Shown in pieces: positions 16,592 through 23,920 of a DNA stretch of 33,263 nt (positions are counted from its first letter, which is position 1; the number at the start of each line of letters is the position of its first letter). Where the stretch lies: contig JAHHHW010000139.1 in the NCBI GenBank assembly GCA_019359115.1, positions 1 through 33,263 of the forward strand. The letters are read 5' to 3'. Position numbers and translations under genes: made by a program. The notes under the pieces are model-generated. The model was not told where the DNA came from, searched no databases, and saw only the letters and a program-made list of their open reading frames with translations. This DNA is from Pelatocladus maniniholoensis HA4357-MV3 (GTDB taxonomy: Bacteria; Cyanobacteriota; Cyanobacteriia; Cyanobacteriales; Nostocaceae).

Positions 16592-17509
16592 GTGCCGAAA
16601 GTAGGCATTATCTACAACGACGTTAAACCGATAGCGGGTCGCGTCGCTATTGAACTTAAAGAAAAGTTCACCACCCACGGTTGGGATGTCTGCATCACAA
16701 CTGGCATCGGTGGCATGTTGGGCTACTCTACCCCAGAAAGTCCTATATGTCACACACCTATTGAGGGTTTGACACCTCCTGGTTTCGACCCGGAAACAAA
16801 ATTTGCTGTCGTGCTAGGGGGAGATGGCACAGTCTTGGCAGCATCCCGTTTAGTTGCTTCTTGTGGTATCCCCATGCTCACTGTAAATACAGGTCACATG
16901 GGATTTTTGACGGAAACTTACCTCAATCAACTGCCTCAAGCAGTAGATCAATTAATCGCGGATCAGTATGAAATTGAAGAGCGAGCAATGCTCACCGTCA
17001 GAGTATTTCGAGGAGATTCAATTCTGTGGGAAGCCCTCTGCTTGAACGAAATGGTGCTACATCGAGAACCATTAACCTCGATGTGCCATTTTGAAATTGC
17101 AGTAGGTCGTCACGCACCAGTTGATATTGCTGCCGATGGCGTCATTATTTCTACGCCAACAGGTTCTACAGCTTATTCATTGAGTGCTGGTGGCCCGGTT
17201 GTAATTCCAGGTGTACCAGCATTACAGCTAGTGCCTATTTGTCCCCATTCTTTGGCATCAAGGGCATTGGTATTTCCTGATACAGAACCAGTCAACATTT
17301 ACCCAGTCAATACTCCTCGATTGGTAATGGTAGTTGATGGCAATGGTGGGTGTTATGTTTTGCCAGACGATCGCGTGAATGTAGAGCGATCGCAATACTG
17401 TGCTAGATTTGTTCGCCTGCAATCGCCAGAATTCTTCCGAGTTCTCAGGGAAAAACTAGGTTGGGGTCTGCCACATATTGCCAAACCGACCTCAGTAGAG
17501 TTGCCTTAG
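16592..17509 (+). CDS. nadK: NAD(+) kinase
   Basis: 305 residues. Phosphorylates NAD to NADP with ATP; cytosolic. Seen: [12 protein letters not shown] (GGDGT at residues 76-80), [20 protein letters not shown] with the conserved NE, and [16 protein letters not shown] prefer GTG 16592 ([16 protein letters not shown]), the start of close homologues as I recall them; a TTG at 16586 adds two residues. No Shine-Dalgarno helps decide. It belongs to the cyanobacterial NADK group and does not neighbour other NAD genes (nadC is 14 kb away on the other strand). Confidence 0.94.
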   Translation: MPKVGIIYNDVKPIAGRVAIELKEKFTTHGWDVCITTGIGGMLGYSTPESPICHTPIEGLTPPGFDPETKFAVVLGGDGTVLAASRLVASCGIPMLTVNTGHMGFLTETYLNQLPQAVDQLIADQYEIEERAMLTVRVFRGDSILWEALCLNEMVLHREPLTSMCHFEIAVGRHAPVDIAADGVIISTPTGSTAYSLSAGGPVVIPGVPALQLVPICPHSLASRALVFPDTEPVNIYPVNTPRLVMVVDGNGGCYVLPDDRVNVERSQYCARFVRLQSPEFFRVLREKLGWGLPHIAKPTSVELP

Positions 17510-17526
17510 ATTGGGGATTGGAGATC

Positions 17527-17562
17527 GGGGACAAGGGGGACAAGGGGGACAAGGGAGACTAG
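17527..17562. repeat. 9-nt tandem repeat GGGGACAAG with G-quadruplex pattern
   Basis: Three exact GGGGACAAG units and a degenerate fourth (GGAGACTAG). The G-runs read G4-ACAA-G5-ACAA-G5-ACAA-G3, a textbook quadruplex-forming arrangement on the plus strand. It lies 18 bp after nadK and 240 bp before the nblR-like gene. The rest of this gap shows only AT-rich DNA. Confidence 0.85.
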
Positions 17563-17802
17563 GGAGAAAATAAACACCAATTACCCATGACCTAAATCTT
17601 AAATAAGAGATTAAATTTTCTGCGTATAGAGTTTTTTATTACTAAAGCTATACTTTGACGTGCTACAACATTTTAGATAGCGTGTCAACTCAGGATAATA
17701 TCTATCTGTAAACTTGTAAATTACGCTTATATCCTGATCTACAAGCGTTCATTAGAACATTTGTATAAATCTAAAATCTCAAATCCAAAATCCAACATCC
17801 AT

Positions 17803-18489
17803 ATGACGCTTGCTCACAACCCCTGTGTTTTGGTGATTGAAAGCGACGAGAGTTTGGCTCATCAGATCGCTTTTGATTTAAAAGAATCTGGCTATGATTC
17901 TGTTGTGGCTCATGATGGGGTGAACGGTTTGCAACAAAGCCGTGATCGCCAACCAGCTCTAGTTGTGATCGACCGGATGCTAGCAGGAGAGTCTGGGCTG
18001 TCTTTGTGTAAAAATCTGAGAACTACCGGAGTGCGATCGCCTGTGCTAGTCTTAATGGCACGGGATACAGTTGATGATCGCATAGCTTGTCTAGAAGCAG
18101 GAGCTGATGATTATTTTCTTAAGCCTTACCGTTCGGAAGATTTTTTAAACTTAATTCGCCTTTACTTAAAACCTGATGTAGACACCACAGAACAGTTACG
18201 TTTTGCCGATTTGGTTCTAGATCTCGCCACCCGCCGTGCTATTTATAACGGACGGGCGATCGACTTGACAATGAAAGAATTTGAATTACTAAAATATCTG
18301 ATGGAACATCCCCGCGAAGTCCTAACCCGCGAACAGATTTTGGAAAATGTTTGGGGTTATGACTTCATGGGTGAATCAAATGTGATAGAAGTATATATTC
18401 GTTACCTACGTTTAAAAATAGAAGACGAAGGGCAAAAGCGCCTAATTCAAACAGTGCGCGGTGTCGGTTATGTGTTGAGAGAATCTTAG
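17803..18489 (+). CDS. nblR: NblR-type response regulator (OmpR/PhoB family, atypical receiver)
   Basis: 228 residues: receiver domain (about 1-120) and winged-helix DNA-binding domain (about 130-228). NblR controls phycobilisome breakdown and survival under nutrient stress or high light in Synechococcus. Seen: the receiver keeps Asp57 (VVIDRML) and Lys107 (FLKPY), but the usual acidic pair is E13-S14 and the switch Thr is Met85 (VLMARD). The output domain is typical: MKEFELLKYLMEHPREVLTR, VWGYDF, VEVYIRYLR-like IEVYIRYLR, IQTVRGVGYVL. ATG 17803 is chosen; the 14 codons before it are repeat sequence. The symbol is by resemblance. Confidence 0.78.
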   Translation: MTLAHNPCVLVIESDESLAHQIAFDLKESGYDSVVAHDGVNGLQQSRDRQPALVVIDRMLAGESGLSLCKNLRTTGVRSPVLVLMARDTVDDRIACLEAGADDYFLKPYRSEDFLNLIRLYLKPDVDTTEQLRFADLVLDLATRRAIYNGRAIDLTMKEFELLKYLMEHPREVLTREQILENVWGYDFMGESNVIEVYIRYLRLKIEDEGQKRLIQTVRGVGYVLRES

Positions 18490-18557
18490 TTCAGTTATCA
18501 GTTATCAGTTAGCAAATTCTATAACTTACTGTTAATTGTTGACTTAATTCTTAAACA

Positions 18558-18620
18558 ATGACCAATGACCAATGACCAATGACCAATGACCAATGACCAA
18601 TGACCAATGACCAATGACCA
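18558..18620 (+). repeat. Nine perfect ATGACCA heptamers ending at a start codon
   Basis: Nine uninterrupted 7-nt units, 18558-18620, followed by ATGACTA, whose ATG is the start of the DUF192 gene. Each unit carries an ATG. Most open a 5-codon frame (M-T-N-D-Q) that stops at TGA; the last reads M-T-N-D-stop. There is no room for a normal Shine-Dalgarno sequence before the gene. Just upstream (18491-18515) is a second heptamer set, CAGTTAT. Confidence 0.95.
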
Positions 18621-19172
18621 ATGACTAAAACTATCCTTTCTATCCTATTAGGTGTACTGTTAATAGGCTGTTCATCTCCTACACCAGCAAAATCTTCCAC
18701 TGATACACCTAGTTCTCAAATTCAACCAGTGAAAACTGAGCAATTATCACTTGATACAAGTAAGGGTCAGCAGCTACCTATTTCTGCTCAGGCTGTTGTT
18801 CCTAATGGCACCAAAATAGATTTGGAAGTAGCACAAACACCAGAACAACAAGCAATGGGATTAATGTATCGACCCGCTTTAGGTGCAAATCGAGGAATGT
18901 TGTTTCGATTTTCTACGCCGATCACAGCCAGTTTTTGGATGAAAAATGTACCTGTACCTCTAGATATGGTTTTTCTCCGAAAAGGAGTTGTGCAGGCGAT
19001 CGCTGCTGCTGTTCCACCTTGTACTGCTGATCCTTGCCCTACCTATGGCCCCAAAACCCAAGTAGATCAAGTCATTGAACTGCGTTCTGGACGAACTAAC
19101 GAACTAGGATTAAAAAAAGGAGATATTGTTAAAATTGATTACTTGGAATCAGGTAAATTACGGAGACAATAA
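18621..19172 (+). CDS. DUF192 family lipoprotein
   Basis: 183 residues. Lipobox LLIGC with Cys17 after a hydrophobic N-terminus predicts a lipid-anchored periplasmic protein. A Ser/Thr/Pro-rich linker (18-60) leads to the DUF192 domain (about 65-178): VAQTPEQQAMGLMYRPALG, GMLFRF, ASFWMKNVPVPLDMVFL and the C-terminal LGLKKGDIVKI. The family's biochemical function is unknown; these motifs are its hallmarks. The start codon is the last ATG of a heptamer array, so repeat-number changes would alter the leader but not the reading frame of the gene itself. Confidence 0.92.
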   Translation: MTKTILSILLGVLLIGCSSPTPAKSSTDTPSSQIQPVKTEQLSLDTSKGQQLPISAQAVVPNGTKIDLEVAQTPEQQAMGLMYRPALGANRGMLFRFSTPITASFWMKNVPVPLDMVFLRKGVVQAIAAAVPPCTADPCPTYGPKTQVDQVIELRSGRTNELGLKKGDIVKIDYLESGKLRRQ

Positions 19173-19294
19173 TTAGAATTACGATGCTAAAACGCATATA
19201 TAACAAGATATGAGAAAATTTTGATAAAAAAACGATTAAGTTCCTGGTAAAAAAGTTAATAGTAAAGCTAATATCTAATACAGTATCAAACAGA

Positions 19295-19324
19295 TAGGCC
19301 CCGCCGTCTTTAAGTTGGGGCCTA
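19295..19324 (+). terminator. Terminator-like hairpin
   Basis: TAGGCCCC (19295-19302) pairs with GGGGCCTA (19317-19324) around a 14-nt loop and is followed by TGTTTTGGCTTTTTG. It lies 120 bp after the DUF192 gene and could end its transcript, or a short RNA starting nearby. Confidence 0.65.
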
Positions 19325-19392
19325 TGTTTTGGCTTTTTGTAACTAAAATCTATCTTTTGGCGTACGTGTAAAGATTCGCCGATGAGCGATTA

Positions 19393-19470
19393 TTTAGCTA
19401 AGGAATCCTTCTCACTACAGGTGTATTTAGCTAAACAACTGAGGTAAAAAGGATAAACCTAATTTAGCTA
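19393..19470. repeat. Three TTTAGCTA direct repeats upstream of the DUF2949 gene
   Basis: TTTAGCTA at 19393-19400, 19426-19433 and 19463-19470, plus GTTAGCTA directly after, spaced 33 and 37 bp. Half-palindromic, about 3-4 helix turns apart, so they could be operator sites. No other feature is seen in the 19173-19683 gap beyond the hairpin at 19295. Confidence 0.4.
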
Positions 19471-19683
19471 GGTTAGCTACTCGATATTTAAAAGTAAAAG
19501 TAGCGCTACAATTGATAACTTCAACAGTGCTTTTCTTCAAGAACACAAGAGACACAAGCATCATTTACGGGTTGATTGTGTTGGCTCAGTGACTGATATA
19601 AGCCTTGTTCTCAGCCCTGTTAACTGCTGCATAACAGTAGTCTGAAGAAAAAGCATAAACAACATAAGGGGGTGAACTACAAA

Positions 19684-19878
19684 ATGCTACCATCTAACTA
19701 CACACAACTAATTCGTTTTTTACAAGAGGACTTGGCAATTTCTGCGGCTTCTATCAACGTTGCACTTCGCCACAGCAAACAAGATCCTGGACCTTTGCCG
19801 ATGATACTTTTGCAATATGGGTTGATAACTCTCGAACAGTTGGAACAAATCTATGACTGGATGGAAAGTGCGGCATAG
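19684..19878 (+). CDS. DUF2949 family protein
   Basis: 64 residues, a small helical soluble protein of a cyanobacteria-specific family of unknown function. Seen: LIRFLQEDLAISAASINVAL, then GPLPMILLQYGLITLEQLEQIYDWME, the family pattern. ATG 19684 is favoured over the GTG at 19672 because AAGGGGG (19666-19671) sits upstream of the ATG and would overlap a GTG start. A clear terminator follows at 19998. It appears monocistronic. Confidence 0.82.
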   Translation: MLPSNYTQLIRFLQEDLAISAASINVALRHSKQDPGPLPMILLQYGLITLEQLEQIYDWMESAA

Positions 19879-19997
19879 ATTAGGGATAGCTCATTGAAGG
19901 GAACAAAAAATGTGTAATCAAGTGTGCTTCCTACGAAGACTCGCAAGAAGGAAAGTTAGCTTAAGTCATTTATACTGTTTCACTTATAACAAGTTAC

Positions 19998-20027
19998 AAG
20001 AGCGGGTTAATAATTCAGCCCGCTCTT
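19998..20027 (+). terminator. Terminator after the DUF2949 gene
   Basis: AAGAGCGGG (19998-20006) and CCCGCTCTT (20019-20027), 9-bp stem, 12-nt loop, followed by TAAATTT. Confidence 0.8.
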
Positions 20028-20071
20028 TAAATTTGTTAACAATTAGTCATTATTCATCAGTCTTACTCTAC

Positions 20072-20093
20072 AAGAAGCCGCTTGCGCGTCTAT
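20072..20093. repeat. Interspersed repeat core AAGAAGCCGCTTGCGCGTCT
   Basis: Nearly identical to the core inside mutS2 (10722-10740). It is intergenic here. The 19879-20218 gap otherwise holds the terminator at 19998 and a HIP1 site, and I see no gene. Confidence 0.7.
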
Positions 20094-20218
20094 GTCATTG
20101 TGATGAATTTGTAGGTAGTTCACTTTTCACCACTGACTTATCCTTATAGAAAGAGGTCAAGGCGATCGCACCTCCGCTAAAACCTAAATAGAAGGAATAT
20201 TATTGAAGGTGCGAAGCA

Positions 20219-21418
20219 ATGGCAGATAAATCTCAGAAAAATAGAGAAAATAAAAAAACAGATCATATACCCGCTACCGATATCAAAGAAGACAAGCATT
20301 CTTTATTAGAATCTTTTGCCGAAACATTAGGCTGTGCAGCTGGAACTGCTGTGGGAGTAGGAACAGTAGCTGGTAGCACTGCTATCGAAGCTAGTAAAGC
20401 AGTTGCACAAACAGCTGCTGAGGTAGGAGAAGCAGCAGCCAAGCAAGCACGCCACTTAATTGAGCAAGCAACTCATACAGCAGGACATGTAACAGAACGC
20501 TTGGGTGAGAATTGGCTAATCCGCAGTGTAGCTGGCGTGTTAAATCTCAATTGGTTAGTTGGTGCTAGTGACAATGTTGATTTAGAAAAATCCGCAGCTA
20601 CGGTGAAAAAGCTTCAGCAGGAAAATCCTCATGAATCACCTAGCCAAATTGCTCACCGGATCATGGTAGAGAAAGCAGCGAAAGCAGGTGGAATAGGCTT
20701 CGCAAGCAGTATATTACCAGGATTTGCGGCAGCGCTACTGGCAGTAGATTTAGCGGCTACAACCCAGTTGCAGTCAGAAATGATTTATCAAATTGCTGCT
20801 GCCTATGGGTTAGATTTAAAAGATCAGAGCCGTAGAGGTGAGGTGTTGGCAATTTTCGGTTTAGCTTTCGGTGGTGGTCGTTTGTTGAGAACAGCAGGTT
20901 TAGGTTTGTTGCGAAATGTGCCTTTTGCTGGAGCGGTGATTGGTGCTAGCTCAAATGCGACGATGGTTTATTCTTTAGGATATGCGGCTTGTCGATTTTA
21001 CGAAGCCAAGCTAGATGAATCCAAGTCTATGACTTCCGAAGAAACTTTAGCAAAACTCAAGCAAGAAAGCGAAAATTATTTAGAAACTGCGATCGCTCAA
21101 CAAACAGTGATGGATCAAATCTTAGTTCATATGATCCTCGCCAGACATCCAGACAAGACTTGGGAAGAAATTTTGCCAGAGTTACAAGCCTTAAATCTCA
21201 GTCCAAGTTCTTTAGAAGCAATAGCTCAAAACATCAAATCACCTCAGCCATTTGAGGAACTACTTAATCAACTTAACCGAGATTTTGCCATACCACTTTT
21301 AGCTCAGGCTTACAGAATTGCCAAAGTAGATGGTGAGATTAAACCAGCAGAACAAAAAGTTATTGATGCGATCGCCACTAAATTTAATATTAGTCCAGAA
21401 TCAATAGTCAAAAATTAG
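20219..21418 (+). CDS. Membrane-associated protein with EcsC/DUF697-like and TerB-like regions
   Basis: 399 residues; function unknown. Seen: a charged N-terminus, then Ala/Gly-rich helices (about 35-90: AAGTAVGVGTVAGSTAIEAS, VAQTAAEVGEAAAKQA) that look amphipathic. Next is a hydrophobic block (about 155-265) with GFASSILPGFAAALLAVDLA and GLLRNVPFAGAVIGASSNA, recalling EcsC or DUF697 families. The C-terminal 60 residues (LLAQAYRIAKVDGEIKPAEQ, IDAIATKFNI) resemble a TerB helical domain with its acidic metal-binding-type loop. The family links are from pattern memory. It stands alone between repeat-rich gaps. Start ATG 20219. Confidence 0.65.
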   Translation: MADKSQKNRENKKTDHIPATDIKEDKHSLLESFAETLGCAAGTAVGVGTVAGSTAIEASKAVAQTAAEVGEAAAKQARHLIEQATHTAGHVTERLGENWLIRSVAGVLNLNWLVGASDNVDLEKSAATVKKLQQENPHESPSQIAHRIMVEKAAKAGGIGFASSILPGFAAALLAVDLAATTQLQSEMIYQIAAAYGLDLKDQSRRGEVLAIFGLAFGGGRLLRTAGLGLLRNVPFAGAVIGASSNATMVYSLGYAACRFYEAKLDESKSMTSEETLAKLKQESENYLETAIAQQTVMDQILVHMILARHPDKTWEEILPELQALNLSPSSLEAIAQNIKSPQPFEELLNQLNRDFAIPLLAQAYRIAKVDGEIKPAEQKVIDAIATKFNISPESIVKN

Positions 21419-21705
21419 TCAGTGGTTAGTGGTTGTTGGGTAAATGTGATATTCACATATATCCAATAGAGTTAAAATCCGGAATCTAAAGATTTTGTTT
21501 TGTATTTGCAGTTATAGATGTACAAAATTGAGGTGTTTTTCCAGTAAAAGCGTTTTTTGTTTGAAAACTTACAAAACTCATGAGTATTTGAGTTTTCTAT
21601 GACAATCATACTATTGAATTAGTCTGTTAGGGGAAACTGCAATAGCCCAACCAATGGTAGTTTAAGATCAAATATCAGTTCAAACTTAAAGAAAAAATTT
21701 ATTTG

Positions 21706-21734
21706 TTGACAGAGTTTTTATCGGACAATATAAA
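21706..21734 (+). promoter_or_regulatory. Consensus sigma-70-type promoter
   Basis: TTGACA (21706-21711), 17-bp spacer, TATAAA (21729-21734). It predicts a start near 21741 and an 85-nt leader to the GTG at 21826. The 21419-21825 gap shows no gene besides. Confidence 0.75.
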
Positions 21735-21825
21735 TCAACCCTTTGACGGAGTTTTGCTCCTTTGGTACTTAGTTAAATTTGAACCGAAAGCCCAAATAAG
21801 TATTTTTGAATACAGGAGAAATAGG

Positions 21826-22671
21826 GTGCTTGAACACATCAACAAATTCCTTCCGCCCCGTCAGTACAGACTTCCTTTAATTGGATTACTACTTATTCTT
21901 GGTGTTGTTGGCGAGAGGAGTAAACCTGTGTTAAGTAACCAACTTGCTAGATTACATATGCCTACAAGTCAGGAATTTGATAATCAAACAGCTACTTATA
22001 ATTGGTTACAGCGCAAGCCTAGTGCTTCTTTGAAATCAACTTCTACCGATAAAGAAATACGTCTACGGAGAGCGCTTGTAGGATCAAGCTCTACACCAAA
22101 TCAATTGGATGTAGAAGATAAAACAGCACCTACACAATTACTTGAGAATCCAGCACAAACTTATACTTGGTTACAAGGAAATAATACCCCTAGTTCAGAA
22201 GCATCAACATCCTTAAGTAGCAAAATAGCAGTAGCAGATAAGACCAAAAATCTCCAAGAAAGTGCATCTAAAGCATCCACAAAAACAACACAAGTTTCCT
22301 CAAAATCCAAATTTCCTAGACAAGATGGTGTTTATCTTTACGGACAGTCACCCAAACCAGGACAGTTAGGACAAGGCTATATTGTATTTGAAAAGCGCCA
22401 GAATAAAATAATCGGTGCTTTGTATATGCCTAGTTCTGAGTATAGTTGTTTCAATGGGACACTCAATTCCTCTGGAGAATTGGCAATGACTGTTAGAGGT
22501 TATGTTGGGGAAATGAGTCCATCCGAAATTGCTACCAGTAGTGGTTTACCTCAAAGGAGTGACGAAGAACCTGATATTTATGGTCATTCGGTGGAATTGC
22601 AAGATTACTATCAATTGAACTCAATCACTGGTAGCGATCGCCAAATTTTAAAGACGTGCAAAACTAATTAA
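21826..22671 (+). CDS. Hypothetical exported/anchored protein with WLQ repeats
   Basis: 281 residues; not recognised. GTG 21826 follows AGGAGAA (21814-21820) with ideal spacing and lies downstream of the promoter at 21706, which rules out the longer open frame starting at 21703. Seen: a hydrophobic anchor (about residues 16-29, LPLIGLLLILGVVG), two short repeats (ATYNWLQRKPSAS and QTYTWLQGNNTPS) and a Ser/Thr-rich linker. A compact C-terminal domain (about 175-280) begins DGVYLYGQSPKPGQLGQGYI and contains CFNGTLNSSGELAMTVRGY and paired late Cys residues. Probably periplasmic or surface-exposed; a cyanobacterial family by appearance. Confidence 0.7.
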   Translation: MLEHINKFLPPRQYRLPLIGLLLILGVVGERSKPVLSNQLARLHMPTSQEFDNQTATYNWLQRKPSASLKSTSTDKEIRLRRALVGSSSTPNQLDVEDKTAPTQLLENPAQTYTWLQGNNTPSSEASTSLSSKIAVADKTKNLQESASKASTKTTQVSSKSKFPRQDGVYLYGQSPKPGQLGQGYIVFEKRQNKIIGALYMPSSEYSCFNGTLNSSGELAMTVRGYVGEMSPSEIATSSGLPQRSDEEPDIYGHSVELQDYYQLNSITGSDRQILKTCKTN

Positions 22672-22674
22672 TAA

Positions 22675-22708
22675 AGCTAGGGGTATTACATATTTTGAGC
22701 CTCTAGCT
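22675..22708. terminator. Hairpin between convergent genes
   Basis: AGCTAGGGG (22675-22683) pairs with CCTCTAGCT (22700-22708), 9 bp with one G-T, three bases after the stop of the upstream gene. No clear T-run follows. Confidence 0.5.
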
Positions 22709-22767
22709 AGTGGTAAATGTCCAAATCTTTAAAAAAATTATACAAAAATTATGAATATGAATGCTGA

Positions 22768-22800
22768 AAATTTCATAATTCATAATTCATAATTTATGAA
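22768..22800. repeat. CATAATT heptamers forming a palindrome
   Basis: TTTCATAATTCATAATTCAT continues AATTTATGAAT, tandem CATAATT units closing with an inverted copy. It lies directly before the end of the minus-strand synthase gene and can fold in either strand. Confidence 0.6.
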
Positions 22801-22809
22801 TCACCATTT

Positions 22810-23661
22810 TTATTTGCTGAGGTTATTCACCTGCTCAAGAAGTGCGAGTACATCACTACGACTGAGTTTTTCTTTACCATTAGCGATCGCATTGAGAGTC
22901 CCATAAGCCAAACTAAGAGGAATTTGGCAAAAATCCAAAGTTGGACCAACACTAAGAGCTTTGGTATAGGCTTCTGCTAAGACTAGATTGCGACGAGCAT
23001 ATATTTGCATATTTTCTGCACTCCAGCCGATGGGAAAAAAATTAACGTCACGAGCTAAATCTTCTTTGTGGTTACGGAGAATGTTAACTGCTTGTAAACC
23101 TCTACCAAATCCTACAGCATAAGTACGATTGGTTTGTGTGCCATCATACCAAGTCCACAAATCAGAAAGTAACAAGCCAACTGCACCTGCAACTCCAAAA
23201 GTATAGCGATCTAAATCAGACTCTGTATGAATTTTCCAATTTTTTTCTGCCCAATATGCCATCCTATCTGCCATCGCCCCAGTTGCATCCCAAATTCGTG
23301 GAGCGATAGTCTCAGGTGCTAGTAGGGCCCATTCCCTAATTCTAACGCTTACTTCTGCTAATAATTTTTCGTGAGAACCAAATCCCCCAGAGAAAGCATC
23401 AATAGCAAAACCATCAACTGCTGCCTGTAATGTTAAGCTGATTGATCTCAAAATATCTGCTTTGGTCTGGTTATCGAGTTCTGGATGGTCTTCAATTTCA
23501 TCAATGGCTCGCATACACAGATATGCTGATGCTACGGCTTCTTGTAATCCTCTTGGCAAACGGCTAATTGGAATATAAAACGTCCGACTTGTCTGTTTTA
23601 AAATCTCCAAAGCCTCTGTCATTAAATCCATTTCCACATACCTGTGATCGTGTTTGAGCAT
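22810..23661 (-). CDS. Squalene/phytoene synthase family protein, probable squalene synthase
   Basis: 283 residues. The family condenses two prenyl diphosphates head to head; beside shc, the likely reaction is two farnesyl diphosphates to squalene, at the membrane. Seen: RTFYIPISRLP, first aspartate motif DEIED (residues 54-58), YTFGVAGAVGLLLSDLW, and second motif DLARD (201-205) within NILRNHKEDLARDVNFFP. Phytoene synthase is the alternative; context argues against it. ATG 23661 gives the longest form; ATG 23631 (MDLMTEALEIL) fits homologue N-termini as well and may be the true start. Same strand as shc, 259 bp downstream of it. Confidence 0.85.
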   Translation of the reverse strand: MLKHDHRYVEMDLMTEALEILKQTSRTFYIPISRLPRGLQEAVASAYLCMRAIDEIEDHPELDNQTKADILRSISLTLQAAVDGFAIDAFSGGFGSHEKLLAEVSVRIREWALLAPETIAPRIWDATGAMADRMAYWAEKNWKIHTESDLDRYTFGVAGAVGLLLSDLWTWYDGTQTNRTYAVGFGRGLQAVNILRNHKEDLARDVNFFPIGWSAENMQIYARRNLVLAEAYTKALSVGPTLDFCQIPLSLAYGTLNAIANGKEKLSRSDVLALLEQVNNLSK

Positions 23662-23814
23662 ACTAAAAGTTGTAAATCTTTTGTGATTTGACTGAAATCG
23701 TTTTCACTAACAACTTAATAACTTTATTTGCAACTGTTTATTTTGAAAAGTTGATTAAAATTGTGTAATTTTTTGTTCATACTTAAAACAAAAAAGTTTT
23801 GATTGGAATTAATA

Positions 23815-23862
23815 GTAGGCGTATTACCTACGCCATAGAAGTTTCTGTAGCGTAGCATTTGG
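23815..23862. repeat. Interspersed palindromic repeat fragment
   Basis: GGCGTA (23818-23823) and TACGCC (23829-23834) are followed by GTTTCTGTAGCGTAGCATTT. It resembles the GTCTACGC/GCGTAGC repeat family. Next to it, GACAATT (23865-23871) and AATTGTC (23889-23895) form a hairpin that may terminate shc transcription on the minus strand. Confidence 0.5.
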
Positions 23863-23920
23863 AAGACAATTGTTTCATTAAATCGAATAATTGTCATCCA
23901 AACGCTTTATTTCAAATAAG

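Noticed and set aside
19910-20149. 79-residue plus-strand frame after the DUF2949 gene
   Set aside because: It spans the terminator at 19998 and the interspersed repeat at 20072; composition is not protein-like.
21703-21825. TTG-initiated extension of the WLQ-repeat protein
   Set aside because: It begins inside the TTGACA promoter box; the GTG at 21826 has a proper Shine-Dalgarno sequence.
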